This document shows positions 9,039 to 18,469 of a DNA stretch of 64,000 nucleotides, piece after piece. Under the pieces are notes generated by a model. The model had not been told where the DNA came from and did not search any database. It saw only the letters and a program-made list of their open reading frames with translations. The position numbers and the translations under genes were made by a program. The DNA is taken from the NCBI GenBank assembly GCA_947495075.1, contig CANLXH010000001.1, forward strand, positions 1,860,001-1,924,000, read 5' to 3'. The number at the start of each line of letters is the position of its first letter. Positions within the stretch are counted from its first letter, which is position 1. The DNA is from an uncultured Croceitalea sp. (GTDB lineage Bacteria; Bacteroidota; Bacteroidia; Flavobacteriales; Flavobacteriaceae).

Positions 9039-9952
9039 TGATAGATTTTCAAAATATCCTTAATACTATCGTAGAAGAGGCTAAATCTGAAAAAAATAAA
9101 GGTGTCGTAGCCAGTTACATACCCGAATTAGCAAAAGCAGACAAGAATAAGTTTGGTGTTTCTTTGTTAGATAATAAAGGAAAGAAATATAGTGCCGGAA
9201 ATTCTAATGAACAATTTTCAATTCAAAGTATTTCTAAAGTTTTAAGTCTTTCAATGGCATTCAAAATCTTAGGGGATGATTTATGGCATCGTGTAGGGGT
9301 AGAACCTTCTGGCGATCCATACAACCATTTATCCTTACTAGAAATGGAAAACGGCATACCCCGTAATCCTCTAATAAATGCAGGAGCCATTGTCATTGCC
9401 GATGTTTTAATTTCACAATTAAAAGACCCAAAAAAAGAATTTCTAAAATACGTTCAACAAATAGCTAATGACTCAAGTATTACTTTTGATAAGAGTGTAG
9501 CTGTTTCAGAAAAAAAAACTGGTTTTAGAAATTATGCGGCAGCCAATCTAATCAAATCTTTTGGTAATCTCCACAACGATGTCGATGAAGTATTAGATTT
9601 TTACTTTCATCAATGCTCCTTAATTATGTCCTGCCAACAATTGGTAGATACTTTTTACTTATTTGTAAACCGAGGGAATTGTTTACAAAACCATGCCTAC
9701 TTAAGTTTGCAACAAGTTAAACGAATTAATGCGATTATGCTTACATCTGGTTTTTATGATGAAGCTGGTGAATTTGCATTTAAGGTAGGATTACCTGGAA
9801 AAAGTGGTGTCGGTGGTGGTATTGTAGCTATTTTACCAGATAAATTTTGTCTGGCCACATGGTCTCCTGGTCTAAATAAAAAAGGGAATTCAAAATTAGG
9901 TATGCAAGCGCTGGAAAAATTTACTACAAGAAGTAATCTTTCAATTTTTTAA
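9038..9952 (+). CDS. glsA: Glutaminase A
   Basis: Hydrolyses glutamine to glutamate and ammonia. It has a serine-dependent beta-lactamase-like fold of 304 residues with the catalytic SxxK pair at Ser64/Lys67 (QSISKV). Other family marks are NPLINAGAI and the Gly-rich GLPGKSGVGGGI near the C-terminus. The start overlaps the gcvT stop (TAATG), and the next gene begins two bases after its own stop. Confidence 0.95.
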   Translation: MIDFQNILNTIVEEAKSEKNKGVVASYIPELAKADKNKFGVSLLDNKGKKYSAGNSNEQFSIQSISKVLSLSMAFKILGDDLWHRVGVEPSGDPYNHLSLLEMENGIPRNPLINAGAIVIADVLISQLKDPKKEFLKYVQQIANDSSITFDKSVAVSEKKTGFRNYAAANLIKSFGNLHNDVDEVLDFYFHQCSLIMSCQQLVDTFYLFVNRGNCLQNHAYLSLQQVKRINAIMLTSGFYDEAGEFAFKVGLPGKSGVGGGIVAILPDKFCLATWSPGLNKKGNSKLGMQALEKFTTRSNLSIF

Positions 9953-9954
9953 CC

Positions 9955-10782
9955 TTGCATAAAAAGACAAAAAAAATTCTCATTCTTGGAGCTAGCGGAT
10001 TTATAGGCAATTCGCTCTACAAAGAACTCTGTAATTATTTTGATACTTATGGCACCTACTATTCTAAAAAGTCCTTTGAAAATAACAAACGGTTTTTCCA
10101 CTACGATTTAGAAGAAGATGATATTTTTAAAGTTGTTGAAAAAGTAAAACCAGATTTTATTATTTCTTCACTTAGAGGAAACTTTACAGCTCAAGTACAA
10201 GCTCATATTCATTTAATGGAATACTTGTACAAACACAATTGTAAGCTATATTTTATATCGTCTGCAAATGTTTTTGACGCATACAGTAAATTTCCTTCAT
10301 ATGAGAACGACAAAACACTTTCTGAAAGCATTTATGGGAGGTTGAAAATTCGCATAGAAAATATGATGATGCGAATGCCAAAAAGTAAAATAGCTATTCT
10401 ACGTGTACCCATGGTATTTGGCAATACTTCACCAAGAGTTAAAGAATTAAAAATACTTTTAGAAAGTAACGAACCTATAGAAGTATTTCCTAATCTCATC
10501 ATTAATGTAACTAATGATGATAGGCTCATGCAACAAGTACACTATCTCATCAACCAAGATAAGTATGGAATTTTCCACTTAGGAAGTACGGATTTAGTGC
10601 ATCATGAAGATTTTATAAAAGAAGTCACAAAACGCTTAGGGAATTATCATCCAATATTTAAAAAGGTATTTACCACAAATGAAGATAGATACCTAGCGGC
10701 GTTGCCTAAAAAAAATAAACTACCTAAAAACTTAAGAATTACCTATCAAGAAATTATTGACCATCATCTAATGGTTGATTAA
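9955..10782 (+). CDS. RmlD-like NAD-dependent epimerase/dehydratase family protein
   Basis: A short-chain (extended SDR) protein of 275 residues. It has the nucleotide-binding loop ILGASGFIGNS and resembles dTDP-4-dehydrorhamnose reductase. The usual YxxxK is represented by SIYGRLKIRIE, so the Tyr and Lys are retained. The substrate cannot be told: neighbours are amino-acid and pterin genes, not a sugar-nucleotide cluster. The start is a TTG codon two bases after glsA; there is no in-frame ATG before the nucleotide-binding motif. Confidence 0.75.
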   Translation: MHKKTKKILILGASGFIGNSLYKELCNYFDTYGTYYSKKSFENNKRFFHYDLEEDDIFKVVEKVKPDFIISSLRGNFTAQVQAHIHLMEYLYKHNCKLYFISSANVFDAYSKFPSYENDKTLSESIYGRLKIRIENMMMRMPKSKIAILRVPMVFGNTSPRVKELKILLESNEPIEVFPNLIINVTNDDRLMQQVHYLINQDKYGIFHLGSTDLVHHEDFIKEVTKRLGNYHPIFKKVFTTNEDRYLAALPKKNKLPKNLRITYQEIIDHHLMVD

Positions 10783-10801
10783 TTGATTAATTTAGTGTTC
10801 T

Positions 10802-11086
10802 ATGGAAAAACTTAGCGAGAATCAAATACAAGAAAAGTTGTCTAGTATTACTGGATGGGCTTATGGGAACGGAGCTATTTATAAGACATATAAGTTCAAA
10901 AATTTTAAAGAAGCGTTTGCTACAATGTCTAGAATAGCATTTGAGTGTGAAGCTCAAAATCACCATCCAAATTGGGAGAACGTTTTCAATTCGCTTACTG
11001 TAAAGCTAAACACTCATGATGTAAATGGAATTACACAAAATGATTTTGATTTAGCAATGACAATTGAAGAAATCATTAATTCATAA
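10802..11086 (+). CDS. 4a-hydroxytetrahydrobiopterin dehydratase
   Basis: A pterin-4-alpha-carbinolamine dehydratase (PhhB/PCD family) of 94 residues. It dehydrates 4a-hydroxytetrahydrobiopterin formed by aromatic amino acid hydroxylases. The active-site signature is ECEAQNHHPNWENVFN, with the two catalytic His residues and the HP-x-W motif. No phenylalanine hydroxylase gene is adjacent, so its partner must lie elsewhere, or it serves another pterin or molybdopterin enzyme. Confidence 0.93.
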   Translation: MEKLSENQIQEKLSSITGWAYGNGAIYKTYKFKNFKEAFATMSRIAFECEAQNHHPNWENVFNSLTVKLNTHDVNGITQNDFDLAMTIEEIINS

Positions 11087-11159
11087 TTGATTTTTAGTTG
11101 GTTTGTGATTATCATGAGTGTTTTGTTAATTTGCCTTTATCCTTAAATTAATTTGAAGT

Positions 11160-11870
11160 ATGGGAAGAGCTTTTGAATTTAGAAAAGCACGAAAAATGAA
11201 GAGATGGTCTGCAATGTCCAAAGCCTTTACACGTATAGGTAAGGATATTGTAATGGCAGTAAAAGAAGGTGGTCCTGACCCAGATTCAAATTCCAGGCTA
11301 AGAGCAGTTATACAGAATGCAAAGTCTGTAAACATGCCCAAGGATAATGTTGAAAGAGCAATTAAACGTGCTAGTGACAAAAGCTTAGGAGATTACAAAG
11401 AAGTATTATTTGAAGGATATGCACCACACGGAATTGCAATTCTTGTAGAAACGGCCACAGACAATAACACACGTACCGTTGCTAATGTTCGTAGCTATTT
11501 TAATAAATGTAATGGCAGTTTAGGAACCTCTGGCTCCGTTGAGTTTATGTTTGACCATACTTGTAACTTTAGAATTCCATCAGAAGGAATAGATGCGGAA
11601 GAATTAGAACTAGAATTTATAGATTTTGGTGCTGAAGAAGTTTTTGTAGATGACGATGGAATATTAATTTATGCTCCTTTTGAAAGCTTTGGAGCAATCC
11701 AGAAAGAATTAGAAACTAGAGAAATTGAAATTTTGTCTTCTGGATTTGAACGCATCCCACAGGTTACTAAAGAATTGAATGAAGAGCAAGCCGCAGATGT
11801 AGAAAAACTTTTAGAAAAAATAGAAGAAGACGATGATGTGCAGAACGTATATCATACCATGAAAGAATAA
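11160..11870 (+). CDS. YebC/PmpR family protein
   Basis: A 236-residue member of the YebC family, long annotated as DNA-binding regulators. Members have more recently been implicated in relieving ribosome stalling at difficult proline stretches. Family marks are the basic N-terminus with WSAMSKAFTRIGKDI, GGPDPDSNSRLR, NMPKDNVERAIKRA and YAPHGIAILVETATDN. It is full length. It follows the pterin dehydratase after 73 bases and could share its transcript. Confidence 0.92.
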   Translation: MGRAFEFRKARKMKRWSAMSKAFTRIGKDIVMAVKEGGPDPDSNSRLRAVIQNAKSVNMPKDNVERAIKRASDKSLGDYKEVLFEGYAPHGIAILVETATDNNTRTVANVRSYFNKCNGSLGTSGSVEFMFDHTCNFRIPSEGIDAEELELEFIDFGAEEVFVDDDGILIYAPFESFGAIQKELETREIEILSSGFERIPQVTKELNEEQAADVEKLLEKIEEDDDVQNVYHTMKE

Positions 11871-11936
11871 ACATTTCTAGATTCAGAATTTGTAAACCAA
11901 CAGGATTTTTAACGACGAAAGTAAAAATCCTAGCAT

Positions 11937-12431
11937 ATGCGCTTTTTCTTATCTCTGTTTTTTACATTTTTTACTTTCAATTTTAGTTTAGGACAAGAGA
12001 TGAATGCTGATAAACTCTTGGAGATACTCAGACAGGAATCAGACACTCTAAAAACAAATGGAAATTCATATCAATTTTTAGTAGATAATATCATGTTGAT
12101 ATGCATATTTGATGAGAATGCAAATCGCATGCGAATAGTTTCTCCCGTTATAGAGCGTGAAAAAATTGGTGAAGAAGAACTCTTAAATGCCTTAGTAGCT
12201 AACTTTCATTCCGCATTAGATGTAAAATATGCCCTAAGTGATGAAATCATCTGGTCTGTTTTTATTCATCCACTTAAAGAATTATCGGAAGAACAAGTCG
12301 TTGATGCTATAAAACAGGTGTATACAGCTGCTAAAACCTTTGGAGGTTCATACTCAAGTACAAATTTAGTTTTCCCAGGAAATACTAAAAAGAAAGAAAA
12401 GGAGCTCCCGAAAATTTTAAAAAAAACATAA
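11937..12431 (+). CDS. Secreted protein of unknown function
   Basis: The 164-residue protein begins with a signal peptide (MRFFLSLFFTFFTFNFSLGQ, cleavage after GQ). The rest looks like one compact alpha/beta domain with alternating helices and strands (YQFLVDNIMLICIFDENANRMR; LLNALVANFHSALDVKYAL). The outline recalls the secretion-chaperone/YbjN-like fold, but I cannot confirm that. The tail is Lys-rich. A bidirectional terminator follows immediately. Confidence 0.6.
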   Translation: MRFFLSLFFTFFTFNFSLGQEMNADKLLEILRQESDTLKTNGNSYQFLVDNIMLICIFDENANRMRIVSPVIEREKIGEEELLNALVANFHSALDVKYALSDEIIWSVFIHPLKELSEEQVVDAIKQVYTAAKTFGGSYSSTNLVFPGNTKKKEKELPKILKKT

Positions 12432-12460
12432 AAAAAGTTCACCCCGCGTGAACCTTTTTT
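12431..12460. terminator. Bidirectional intrinsic terminator
   Basis: GTTCAC / GTGAAC stem with loop CCCGC, flanked by six A on the left and six T on the right. It therefore works for the plus-strand secreted-protein gene and for the minus-strand operon ending at 12536. Confidence 0.85.
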
Positions 12461-12535
12461 AACCAAATAATAATATAATAACTTACTACATATACTTACG
12501 TAGTTTTACCAAAATGGGTTTGGTTTTTGCCACAA

Positions 12536-13075
12536 TTAAAAGCTATACTCAGAAACTTTCCCTTTTACGCCTTTAAAAAAAGCTTTATAAAATTTGAAAT
12601 CTGACTCCTTATCGTCTGTAGGAAAATGTGGTTGAGAAATAGCTATTTGTTTTTCTCCATAATCAAACGTCACCATAACTATGGGAACTTTAGCGGCTTT
12701 GGCAATGTAATAAAATCCTGTTTTCCAATCTGTAACTTTTTTTCGTGTGCCTTCAGGAGATAATGCCAATCTAAATTTTTCTTTCTCACTAAAAATAGTA
12801 GCGATAGCCGTAACGGTATCACTACTCTTACTGCGGTCTATTGGAGCACCGCCCATCCACCTAAAATACCATCCAAAAGGAAACTTAAAAAGGCTTTTTT
12901 TGGCAATAAAATTTATTTCTTCATTCCAAACCCTTCGTACCAGTAAACCAAGAAAAAAATCTACCCAACTAGTATGGGGAACTACTATGAAAACTGCTTT
13001 ATTAATTTTAGGGAATTCTCCAATAAGACGCCAGCCTAATAGTTTAAAATAAATAAATTTTGCAAGGCTTTGCAT
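12536..13075 (-). CDS. Lysophospholipid acyltransferase (PlsC/LPLAT family)
   Basis: A 179-residue glycerophosphate-type acyltransferase. The catalytic HX4D motif is HTSWVD, the lyso-substrate binding loop is GGAPIDRS, and SPEGTRKK is the phosphate-binding motif. It is shorter than PlsC of E. coli and similar to stand-alone flavobacterial family members. Its acyl acceptor is unknown. It is the last gene of a minus-strand run that includes kdnB and kdsB, so a role in outer-leaflet lipid assembly is possible but not shown. Confidence 0.85.
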   Translation of the reverse strand: MQSLAKFIYFKLLGWRLIGEFPKINKAVFIVVPHTSWVDFFLGLLVRRVWNEEINFIAKKSLFKFPFGWYFRWMGGAPIDRSKSSDTVTAIATIFSEKEKFRLALSPEGTRKKVTDWKTGFYYIAKAAKVPIVMVTFDYGEKQIAISQPHFPTDDKESDFKFYKAFFKGVKGKVSEYSF

Positions 13076-13103
13076 TTTCTAACTATTTGGTTTAGGCTCT
13101 TAA

Positions 13104-14234
13104 TTAAATCTTCTTATAAATAGATTTTAATTTTTCTGTCGATATTTTCTCTTTCCAATTATAGCCCAAAGCATTTTCCCATAAGGCGTCCATTGAAAGG
13201 GAAACAGTTGTCATAATATCAAAATCTTCATCGCTAAGAGTAGCACATATACCTTTAGGAAAAATAATATTATGCTTTTCTTTCATTTTATTGAATAGCT
13301 CCACCCCTTCTGGATAAAACTCATTTAAATGTTGAAATACTAGACAATTACCCAAACCATGTTTAACACCTAACAAATAGGAAAGGCCATAACTCATAGC
13401 GTGTGCAATGCCAACTTGCGAATAAGCGATACTCATTCCTCCATGCCATGAAGCCATCATTAATTTCTCTTCAGCTTCCTCTTTAGGTAGTTCATTTAAA
13501 AACACTTCTTTACACAAATCCAAAGATTTCTCGCCATAACTCTGACTAAAAGCATTTAAATAAGTTCCATTTAAAGACTCAATACAATGTATAAAACAAT
13601 CCATACCTGTATAAAACCATTGTTCTTTAGGTACCGTTGAAAGTAAATCTGGATCTAGCAGAACTTGGTCATAAGTAGTATAATCTGAATTGATTCCTAA
13701 TTTTTTGTCTGGACCTGATAAAACCGCTGTTCTAGAAACTTCTGCACCTGTACCACTTATAGTTGGAACTCCAACATGATAGACAGATTTTTTAGTAACT
13801 AAATCCCACCCTTGATAATTCTCAGAATTACCATTATTGGTAAGCATTATTGCAACTGCTTTTGCTAAATCCAACAGCGTTCCCCCTCCTATTCCAACTA
13901 TACCTGATGGCAACTCATCAAAATTATTTTTAATTTTATCAACCAAAGCATCCACTTGTCCTGTCTTGGGTTCTTCACCGGCAGAGATAAATATAATTTG
14001 GTCATTAAACAGCCAAGGAATTCTTTGCTCTAATTCTTTACCATGAAAAAAATCATCTACCAAAAAAATGAAAGGAGCATCTGAGTTACGCCTTTCTGGC
14101 AAGAGTATTTCACCAAGTTGATTAAAACTACCTCTACCAAAAATTACTTTTGGCACCATTGGGAAGTTTTTATAACTCGTAGCAACGTGGTTAATTACGG
14201 GTTTTTCTTCTCTTAGTTCTTTTTCTAGCTTCAT
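13104..14234 (-). CDS. kdnB: 3-deoxy-alpha-D-manno-octulosonate 8-oxidase (KdnB-like)
   Basis: An iron-containing alcohol dehydrogenase fold of 376 residues. The NAD-binding motif is GIGGGTLLDLAKA. Metal ligands are expected in MDCFIHCIES (Asp, His), GIAHAMSYGLS and VKHGLGN. Stretches such as YQGWD, VGVPTISGTGAEVSRTAVL, NSDYTTYDQ and WFYTGMDC agree with my memory of Shewanella KdnB, which oxidises C8 of Kdo so that KdnA can add an amino group, giving Kdo8N. The neighbouring kdsB fits this. KdnA, the aminotransferase, is not in the window. A generic alcohol dehydrogenase is the alternative. Confidence 0.8.
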   Translation of the reverse strand: MKLEKELREEKPVINHVATSYKNFPMVPKVIFGRGSFNQLGEILLPERRNSDAPFIFLVDDFFHGKELEQRIPWLFNDQIIFISAGEEPKTGQVDALVDKIKNNFDELPSGIVGIGGGTLLDLAKAVAIMLTNNGNSENYQGWDLVTKKSVYHVGVPTISGTGAEVSRTAVLSGPDKKLGINSDYTTYDQVLLDPDLLSTVPKEQWFYTGMDCFIHCIESLNGTYLNAFSQSYGEKSLDLCKEVFLNELPKEEAEEKLMMASWHGGMSIAYSQVGIAHAMSYGLSYLLGVKHGLGNCLVFQHLNEFYPEGVELFNKMKEKHNIIFPKGICATLSDEDFDIMTTVSLSMDALWENALGYNWKEKISTEKLKSIYKKI

Positions 14235-14241
14235 TTTTTCT

Positions 14242-14943
14242 TTACAAATACTTCAAAATATCACGTATGCTATTTAGCTTTAAGTGATTATTGACTTTTT
14301 CCTCTTCTTCAGATACTAATTCGTGTACCCAAGTTGTATGAAATGGAACATGAATTGCTTTTCCTCCAATGTTTAATATAGGTATAACATCTGACTTTAA
14401 TGAATTCCCTACCATTAAAAACTTATTTATATCAATTTCTAGATGATTTAACAATTTAAGGTAATTAGCTTCTTTTTTATCACTCAAAACCTCTACATGA
14501 TGAAAATATTTTGACAATCCAGATTTTTCCAACTTTCTTTCTTGGTCTAACAAATCCCCCTTAGTCAGCACAATGAGACGGTATTTATTTTGAAATTTCT
14601 CTAAAACTTCCTTAACTCCGTCCAAAAGTTCAACTGGGTGTTGAATCATCTTTTTACCTAGATTCAAAATATCTAAAATGGTTTGCTGTGAAATTCTATT
14701 ATTTGATAAATCTAAAGCAGATTCTACCATAGAAAGCATAAATCCTTTTATTCCATAACCATAAGTCTCAAGGTTTTGCATTTCCATTTTAAATAACTCT
14801 TGGTCTATTTTATTTTTTGTTTCATATCCTTCCAATAATTCGGCAAATCGTTCTTCTGTTTCTCTAAAATAAGTTTCGTTCACCCATAACGTATCATCGG
14901 CATCAAAACCAATCACTTCTATATTATAAAAATCTATTTCCAT
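14242..14943 (-). CDS. HAD-family hydrolase (YjjG-like, capped)
   Basis: A 233-residue haloacid dehalogenase-type phosphatase. Motif I is FDADDTLW with both catalytic Asp, motif II is LTKGD, and motif IV is GNSLKSDV. A helical C1 cap lies between motifs I and II (about residues 18-110). KdsC, the Kdo-8-phosphate phosphatase, has no such cap, so this is not a clear KdsC despite its place between kdsB and kdnB. Its start overlaps the kdsB stop by ten bases, which implies cotranscription and coupling. Confidence 0.8.
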   Translation of the reverse strand: MEIDFYNIEVIGFDADDTLWVNETYFRETEERFAELLEGYETKNKIDQELFKMEMQNLETYGYGIKGFMLSMVESALDLSNNRISQQTILDILNLGKKMIQHPVELLDGVKEVLEKFQNKYRLIVLTKGDLLDQERKLEKSGLSKYFHHVEVLSDKKEANYLKLLNHLEIDINKFLMVGNSLKSDVIPILNIGGKAIHVPFHTTWVHELVSEEEEKVNNHLKLNSIRDILKYL

Positions 14944-15662
14944 GCTTTTTTTGCTCTTTCCAAATCTTCTGGAGTATCTATTTCTATTCCTGTAACATCT
15001 GTTTCTACCATTTTTATTTTCTTACCATACTCCAAAAACCGTATTGCTTCAATCTTTTCTGTTGCTTCTAATTTAAGCATTAGTAGCCTTTGAAAATCTT
15101 CTAGAGCTCTTTTACGAAAAGCATAAATACCTTTATGTTTAAAATAATTGACACCTGTTTTTTTATCTCTTGGGTAAGGTATTGGCGACCTAGAGAAATA
15201 AAGTGCAAAGTTTTGGTTATCTACTATTACTTTAACTGTATTTGGGTTAGAAATCTCGTCCCAATCCGTAATTGGAGTCATTAGAGAAGCTAAATCTATT
15301 TCTTTATTGATATCTTCTTTAAACACTTCTATAGTTTTTTCTAAGCTAACTTTATCTATAAAAGGTTCGTCTCCTTGTACATTAATTACAATATCCACAT
15401 CCAAGTTAGCAACTGCTTCGGCAATTCTATCACTCCCACTTTCGTGAGTCTCTTTACTCATTATTGCTTTACCACCTGATTTCTCTATAAGCTGAAAAAT
15501 GATATCGCTGTCTGTAACCACGTATACATCATCAAAAAGTTGTGTGTTAACCGTTGCTTCATAAGTCCTTAGAATAACAGGTTTACCCGCTAAATCCTGC
15601 ATTAATTTTGCAGGAAATCTAGAGGCTTGATAACGGGCAGGTATCATTGAAATTATCTTCAC
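14934..15662 (-). CDS. kdsB: 3-deoxy-manno-octulosonate cytidylyltransferase
   Basis: Activates Kdo (or 8-amino-Kdo) with CTP to the CMP-sugar for lipid A inner-core assembly. It is 242 residues long. The N-terminal nucleotide-binding motif is [13 protein letters not shown], followed by NVQGDEPFI (metal/CTP) and [13 protein letters not shown]. In Shewanella the KdsB enzyme beside kdnA/kdnB prefers Kdo8N; whether this one does cannot be read from sequence alone. It overlaps the HAD gene by ten bases. Confidence 0.94.
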   Translation of the reverse strand: MKIISMIPARYQASRFPAKLMQDLAGKPVILRTYEATVNTQLFDDVYVVTDSDIIFQLIEKSGGKAIMSKETHESGSDRIAEAVANLDVDIVINVQGDEPFIDKVSLEKTIEVFKEDINKEIDLASLMTPITDWDEISNPNTVKVIVDNQNFALYFSRSPIPYPRDKKTGVNYFKHKGIYAFRKRALEDFQRLLMLKLEATEKIEAIRFLEYGKKIKMVETDVTGIEIDTPEDLERAKKAWK

Positions 15663-15681
15663 TTTTAATCAGAATTATGTA

Positions 15682-16254
15682 TTATTTGGATGAGGGCTTA
15701 GGTCTTAATTTTCTATAAATTTTGAAAATTATCGCTAGAATAATAATTACTAATACAGCAGCAAGAATTGGCGTAAATATAGAAGCTGTTGAGACAACAA
15801 TAGCTGTTCCTGTCTCCACTGTTGAAACCACTGGGTTCGCTAAACCTCCCGTAGTTGCTGTAGAAGTTAGTCTGCCAGTAGCATTAGCGCCTTTTATAGC
15901 TGCGGCAGTACCTCCACCAGCTATAATTGCTAATGACCAAGTAACTACTGGGTCCAAATTAGCAATAGTAGAAACCATAACTGCTGTTCCAGCTATCGCT
16001 GCTAATGGTATTGCAATACCATCTAAAACATTATCTACCCATGGTATAAAGTAGGTGAAAATCTCAGCGATTGTAGCTACGCCAAGTGTAATTACTGCAG
16101 CTAAACTTCCAATCCATATCCAATTATCATTTAAATCCCATACACCAAAATAGGAAGCCAGACTTAAAGCAAACAAAGGCAAGAATACTCTAAAACCTGT
16201 AGAAGCTGCGAGACCTATTCCTAAAAAAATACTAATAACGGTTTCTGAAGTCAT
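15682..16254 (-). CDS. DUF4126 membrane protein
   Basis: A 190-residue integral membrane protein with about five hydrophobic segments, rich in Ala, Gly, Thr and Val. A central AAAIKGANATGRLTSTATTG loop and a basic C-terminal tail (KIYRKLRPKPSSK) are typical of the DUF4126 family. No function is known. It sits between the helicase and kdsB with short gaps (25 and 19 bases), probably in the same transcript. Confidence 0.85.
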   Translation of the reverse strand: MTSETVISIFLGIGLAASTGFRVFLPLFALSLASYFGVWDLNDNWIWIGSLAAVITLGVATIAEIFTYFIPWVDNVLDGIAIPLAAIAGTAVMVSTIANLDPVVTWSLAIIAGGGTAAAIKGANATGRLTSTATTGGLANPVVSTVETGTAIVVSTASIFTPILAAVLVIIILAIIFKIYRKLRPKPSSK

Positions 16255-16279
16255 TTGAAGCGATTTTTACTAAAATAAG

Positions 16280-17719
16280 TTATTCCGGAGCAACAAAAAA
16301 ATCGTCTTTAAACCCAATAAGATAAAGCCGTTTTTTGGCTCTAGTAACAGCGGTATATAACCATCTTAAATAATCCCTATCTACTCCATTGGGCAAATAA
16401 GGCTGCTCCACAAAAATAGTATTCCACTGCCCTCCTTGGGATTTATGGCATGTAATAGCATAAGAGAACTTAACCTGCAAAGCATTAAAGTATTTGTTAT
16501 TCTTAACTCCTAAAAACTTTTTATACTTAGATTTTTCATGTGCAAAATCCTTCGAAACTTCTTGGTATAACCTGTTACTATCCTCATAAGGTAAAGAAGG
16601 TGTTTCTGCTTTTATTGTATCCAGTAACAAAACCGTTTCAAATGGTTTTTGGTTTGGATAATCTACCATTTGTACTTTTACCTCTGCAAATAAAAACCCA
16701 TACAATTCTTTGATTGCAAAAAGTTCAAGGATTTCAATGATATCTCCATTTGCAATAAAACCTGCTTCAGATGTTGGTTTAAGCCAGAAATAGTTATTCT
16801 TAACCACCATCATAAAATCTCCAACCGAAATTTGGTTTTCTAGAAAAAGAATTCGTTGTCTAATATTTTCATTATATAGATTGGCTCTTTTATTTGAACG
16901 GACAATTATGGCAGTCTCTTCTTTACCATTTTGTGAGTAAGAAGAATCTATTGCTTCCTGTATTTCGTGGCCATCTACTAAACGAATAATATCTTTAAAT
17001 GATTCTAAATGAAATTTGAACTCCTCAAAAAAATCGTTTTGTAATTGCTCACGAAGGTTTGTAGCATTAAAAAGAATACCTGAATCACTCGTTTGCCTCA
17101 TTACTTCATCCAATTCTATTCTAGTAACAGATTTATTATAATGAAGTTCTAGTTTATTTTCATCTAATGCTGGACTTAAATCTAGTTTAACAGGTGGTAA
17201 CTGTGCGGTATCTCCTATTAAAATCAATTTACAATTGTGACCTGAGTATACATAAAAAATTAAGTCATCTAACAAAGACCCATTTTCAAATAATTTAGAA
17301 TCTGCAGGAGCGTCAGGAATCATAGATGCTTCATCTACTATAAATATGGTATCCCTATGCTTATTGGGTGCTAATGTAAATTGCACAGCACCACTTGCCT
17401 GCTTTTTTGGAAAATAAATCTTTTTATGAATGGTATAAGCTTTGGTCTTAGCGTATACAGACATTACTTTTGCTGCTCTACCTGTAGGTGCCATTAAAAC
17501 AGATTTCATTTTGGCATGCCACAAGTTTTTTACAACGCTACCAATTATGGTAGTCTTTCCTGTTCCTGCAAATCCTTTTAATAAAAAGAGCTTTTCTTTA
17601 TCTTTAGACAACACAAAATCTGCAAGTTTATGTAAAGTAACATCTTGCAATTCGGTAGGTAAATGCGGAAATTTTTCTACTAAAACCTTATGAAAATCGG
17701 TGGTTGTAAAGTGGGTCAT
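16280..17719 (-). CDS. RecD/Dda-like ATP-dependent DNA helicase
   Basis: A superfamily 1B helicase of 479 residues. Motif I is GFAGTGKTT near residue 50, followed by MAPTGRAAKV (Ia), VDEASM (II), GDTAQLPPV (III), and in the C-terminal half ITCHKSQGGQW and YTAVTRAKKRLYLIG (motifs V and VI). It is short compared with RecD2 and lacks its N-terminal extension, resembling Dda-like single-domain helicases of Bacteroidota. The candidate promoter box TATATTTG (minus strand, 17734-17727) ends seven bases before the ATG, so the mRNA may be leaderless. Confidence 0.88.
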   Translation of the reverse strand: MTHFTTTDFHKVLVEKFPHLPTELQDVTLHKLADFVLSKDKEKLFLLKGFAGTGKTTIIGSVVKNLWHAKMKSVLMAPTGRAAKVMSVYAKTKAYTIHKKIYFPKKQASGAVQFTLAPNKHRDTIFIVDEASMIPDAPADSKLFENGSLLDDLIFYVYSGHNCKLILIGDTAQLPPVKLDLSPALDENKLELHYNKSVTRIELDEVMRQTSDSGILFNATNLREQLQNDFFEEFKFHLESFKDIIRLVDGHEIQEAIDSSYSQNGKEETAIIVRSNKRANLYNENIRQRILFLENQISVGDFMMVVKNNYFWLKPTSEAGFIANGDIIEILELFAIKELYGFLFAEVKVQMVDYPNQKPFETVLLLDTIKAETPSLPYEDSNRLYQEVSKDFAHEKSKYKKFLGVKNNKYFNALQVKFSYAITCHKSQGGQWNTIFVEQPYLPNGVDRDYLRWLYTAVTRAKKRLYLIGFKDDFFVAPE

Positions 17720-17779
17720 AAAGCCCCAAATATAGGGATGATTTTTAATGCAAAAACTTTCGTGATTGAAAAAAAATTG

Positions 17780-17787
17780 TAGATTTG
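17780..17787 (+). promoter_or_regulatory. Candidate -7 box of the 17822 gene
   Basis: TAGATTTG matches TAnnTTTG, 34 bases before the ATG at 17822. No clean TTTG lies 19-21 bases upstream (TTTCG near 17758 is the nearest). It is divergent from the helicase promoter box at 17727-17734. Confidence 0.4.
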
Positions 17788-17821
17788 TCTAAACCACTAA
17801 ATTTAATTAACTCGTACACTA

Positions 17822-18469
17822 ATGAAAACCATTTTACAAGTAGTTCTTTGGATAGTATGTATAGGATTAGGATATTTAATTTACAAATCCATAAACGCGC
17901 CTATTGAATTTAATAAAGTTCGTGAAGAACGCTTTGCTGATGTAATTAGCAAACTAAAAGACATTAGAGATTCTCAAGAAGCATATAAAGCAGTAAATGG
18001 AAAGTATGCTGGAAATTTCAATAGTCTTATCCAATTTATAGATACAGGTAATTATACCATTACACAACAAAGGGATACTTCTTTTATGCGTTTTGATAAG
18101 ACGTATCAAATAGAACTACAACAAGATTCAATTGTAATTGACACCTTAGGAATGGTTAAGGTTAAAGATTCACTTTTTAAAAGTGATAATCGCTACAAGA
18201 CAATGATGAATGTACCATATGCTCAAAACGGTGAAAAGTTTGAAATGAAAGCTGACATTATAGATAAGAGTGGGTATAAAGCACCTGTTTTTGAAGTTAA
18301 GGTAAAAAAGAATGTTGTTCTTTATGATCAACCAGAAGATTTAAAATCTAAAGAAAACGCTCATAATAGTGTTGAAGAAGTTAATGGTTCCGAAATTAAG
18401 GTAGGTTCATTAACAGATGTTAGTACGAATGGTAATTGGCCACCACTCTATGACAGAAAAGATAACTAA
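17822..18469 (+). CDS. Single-pass envelope protein, pseudopilin-like N-terminal half
   Basis: A 215-residue protein with one N-terminal membrane helix (about 4-22), then a helix reading VREERFADVISKLKDIRDSQ and AYKAVNGKYAGNFNSLIQFI. This order, a membrane helix running into a long helix and then a Y..NGKY segment, resembles type II secretion/type IV pseudopilins. The GF-x4-E prepilin-peptidase site is absent, however. It is widely conserved in Flavobacteriia to my knowledge, with unknown function. The last 20 bases overlap the following DUF3822 gene, so the two are translationally coupled. Confidence 0.6.
   Translation: MKTILQVVLWIVCIGLGYLIYKSINAPIEFNKVREERFADVISKLKDIRDSQEAYKAVNGKYAGNFNSLIQFIDTGNYTITQQRDTSFMRFDKTYQIELQQDSIVIDTLGMVKVKDSLFKSDNRYKTMMNVPYAQNGEKFEMKADIIDKSGYKAPVFEVKVKKNVVLYDQPEDLKSKENAHNSVEEVNGSEIKVGSLTDVSTNGNWPPLYDRKDN

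Noticed and set aside
14242-14943. HAD phosphatase between kdsB and kdnB called as KdsC
   Set aside because: It has a cap domain between motifs I and II and is longer than the capless KdsC family.
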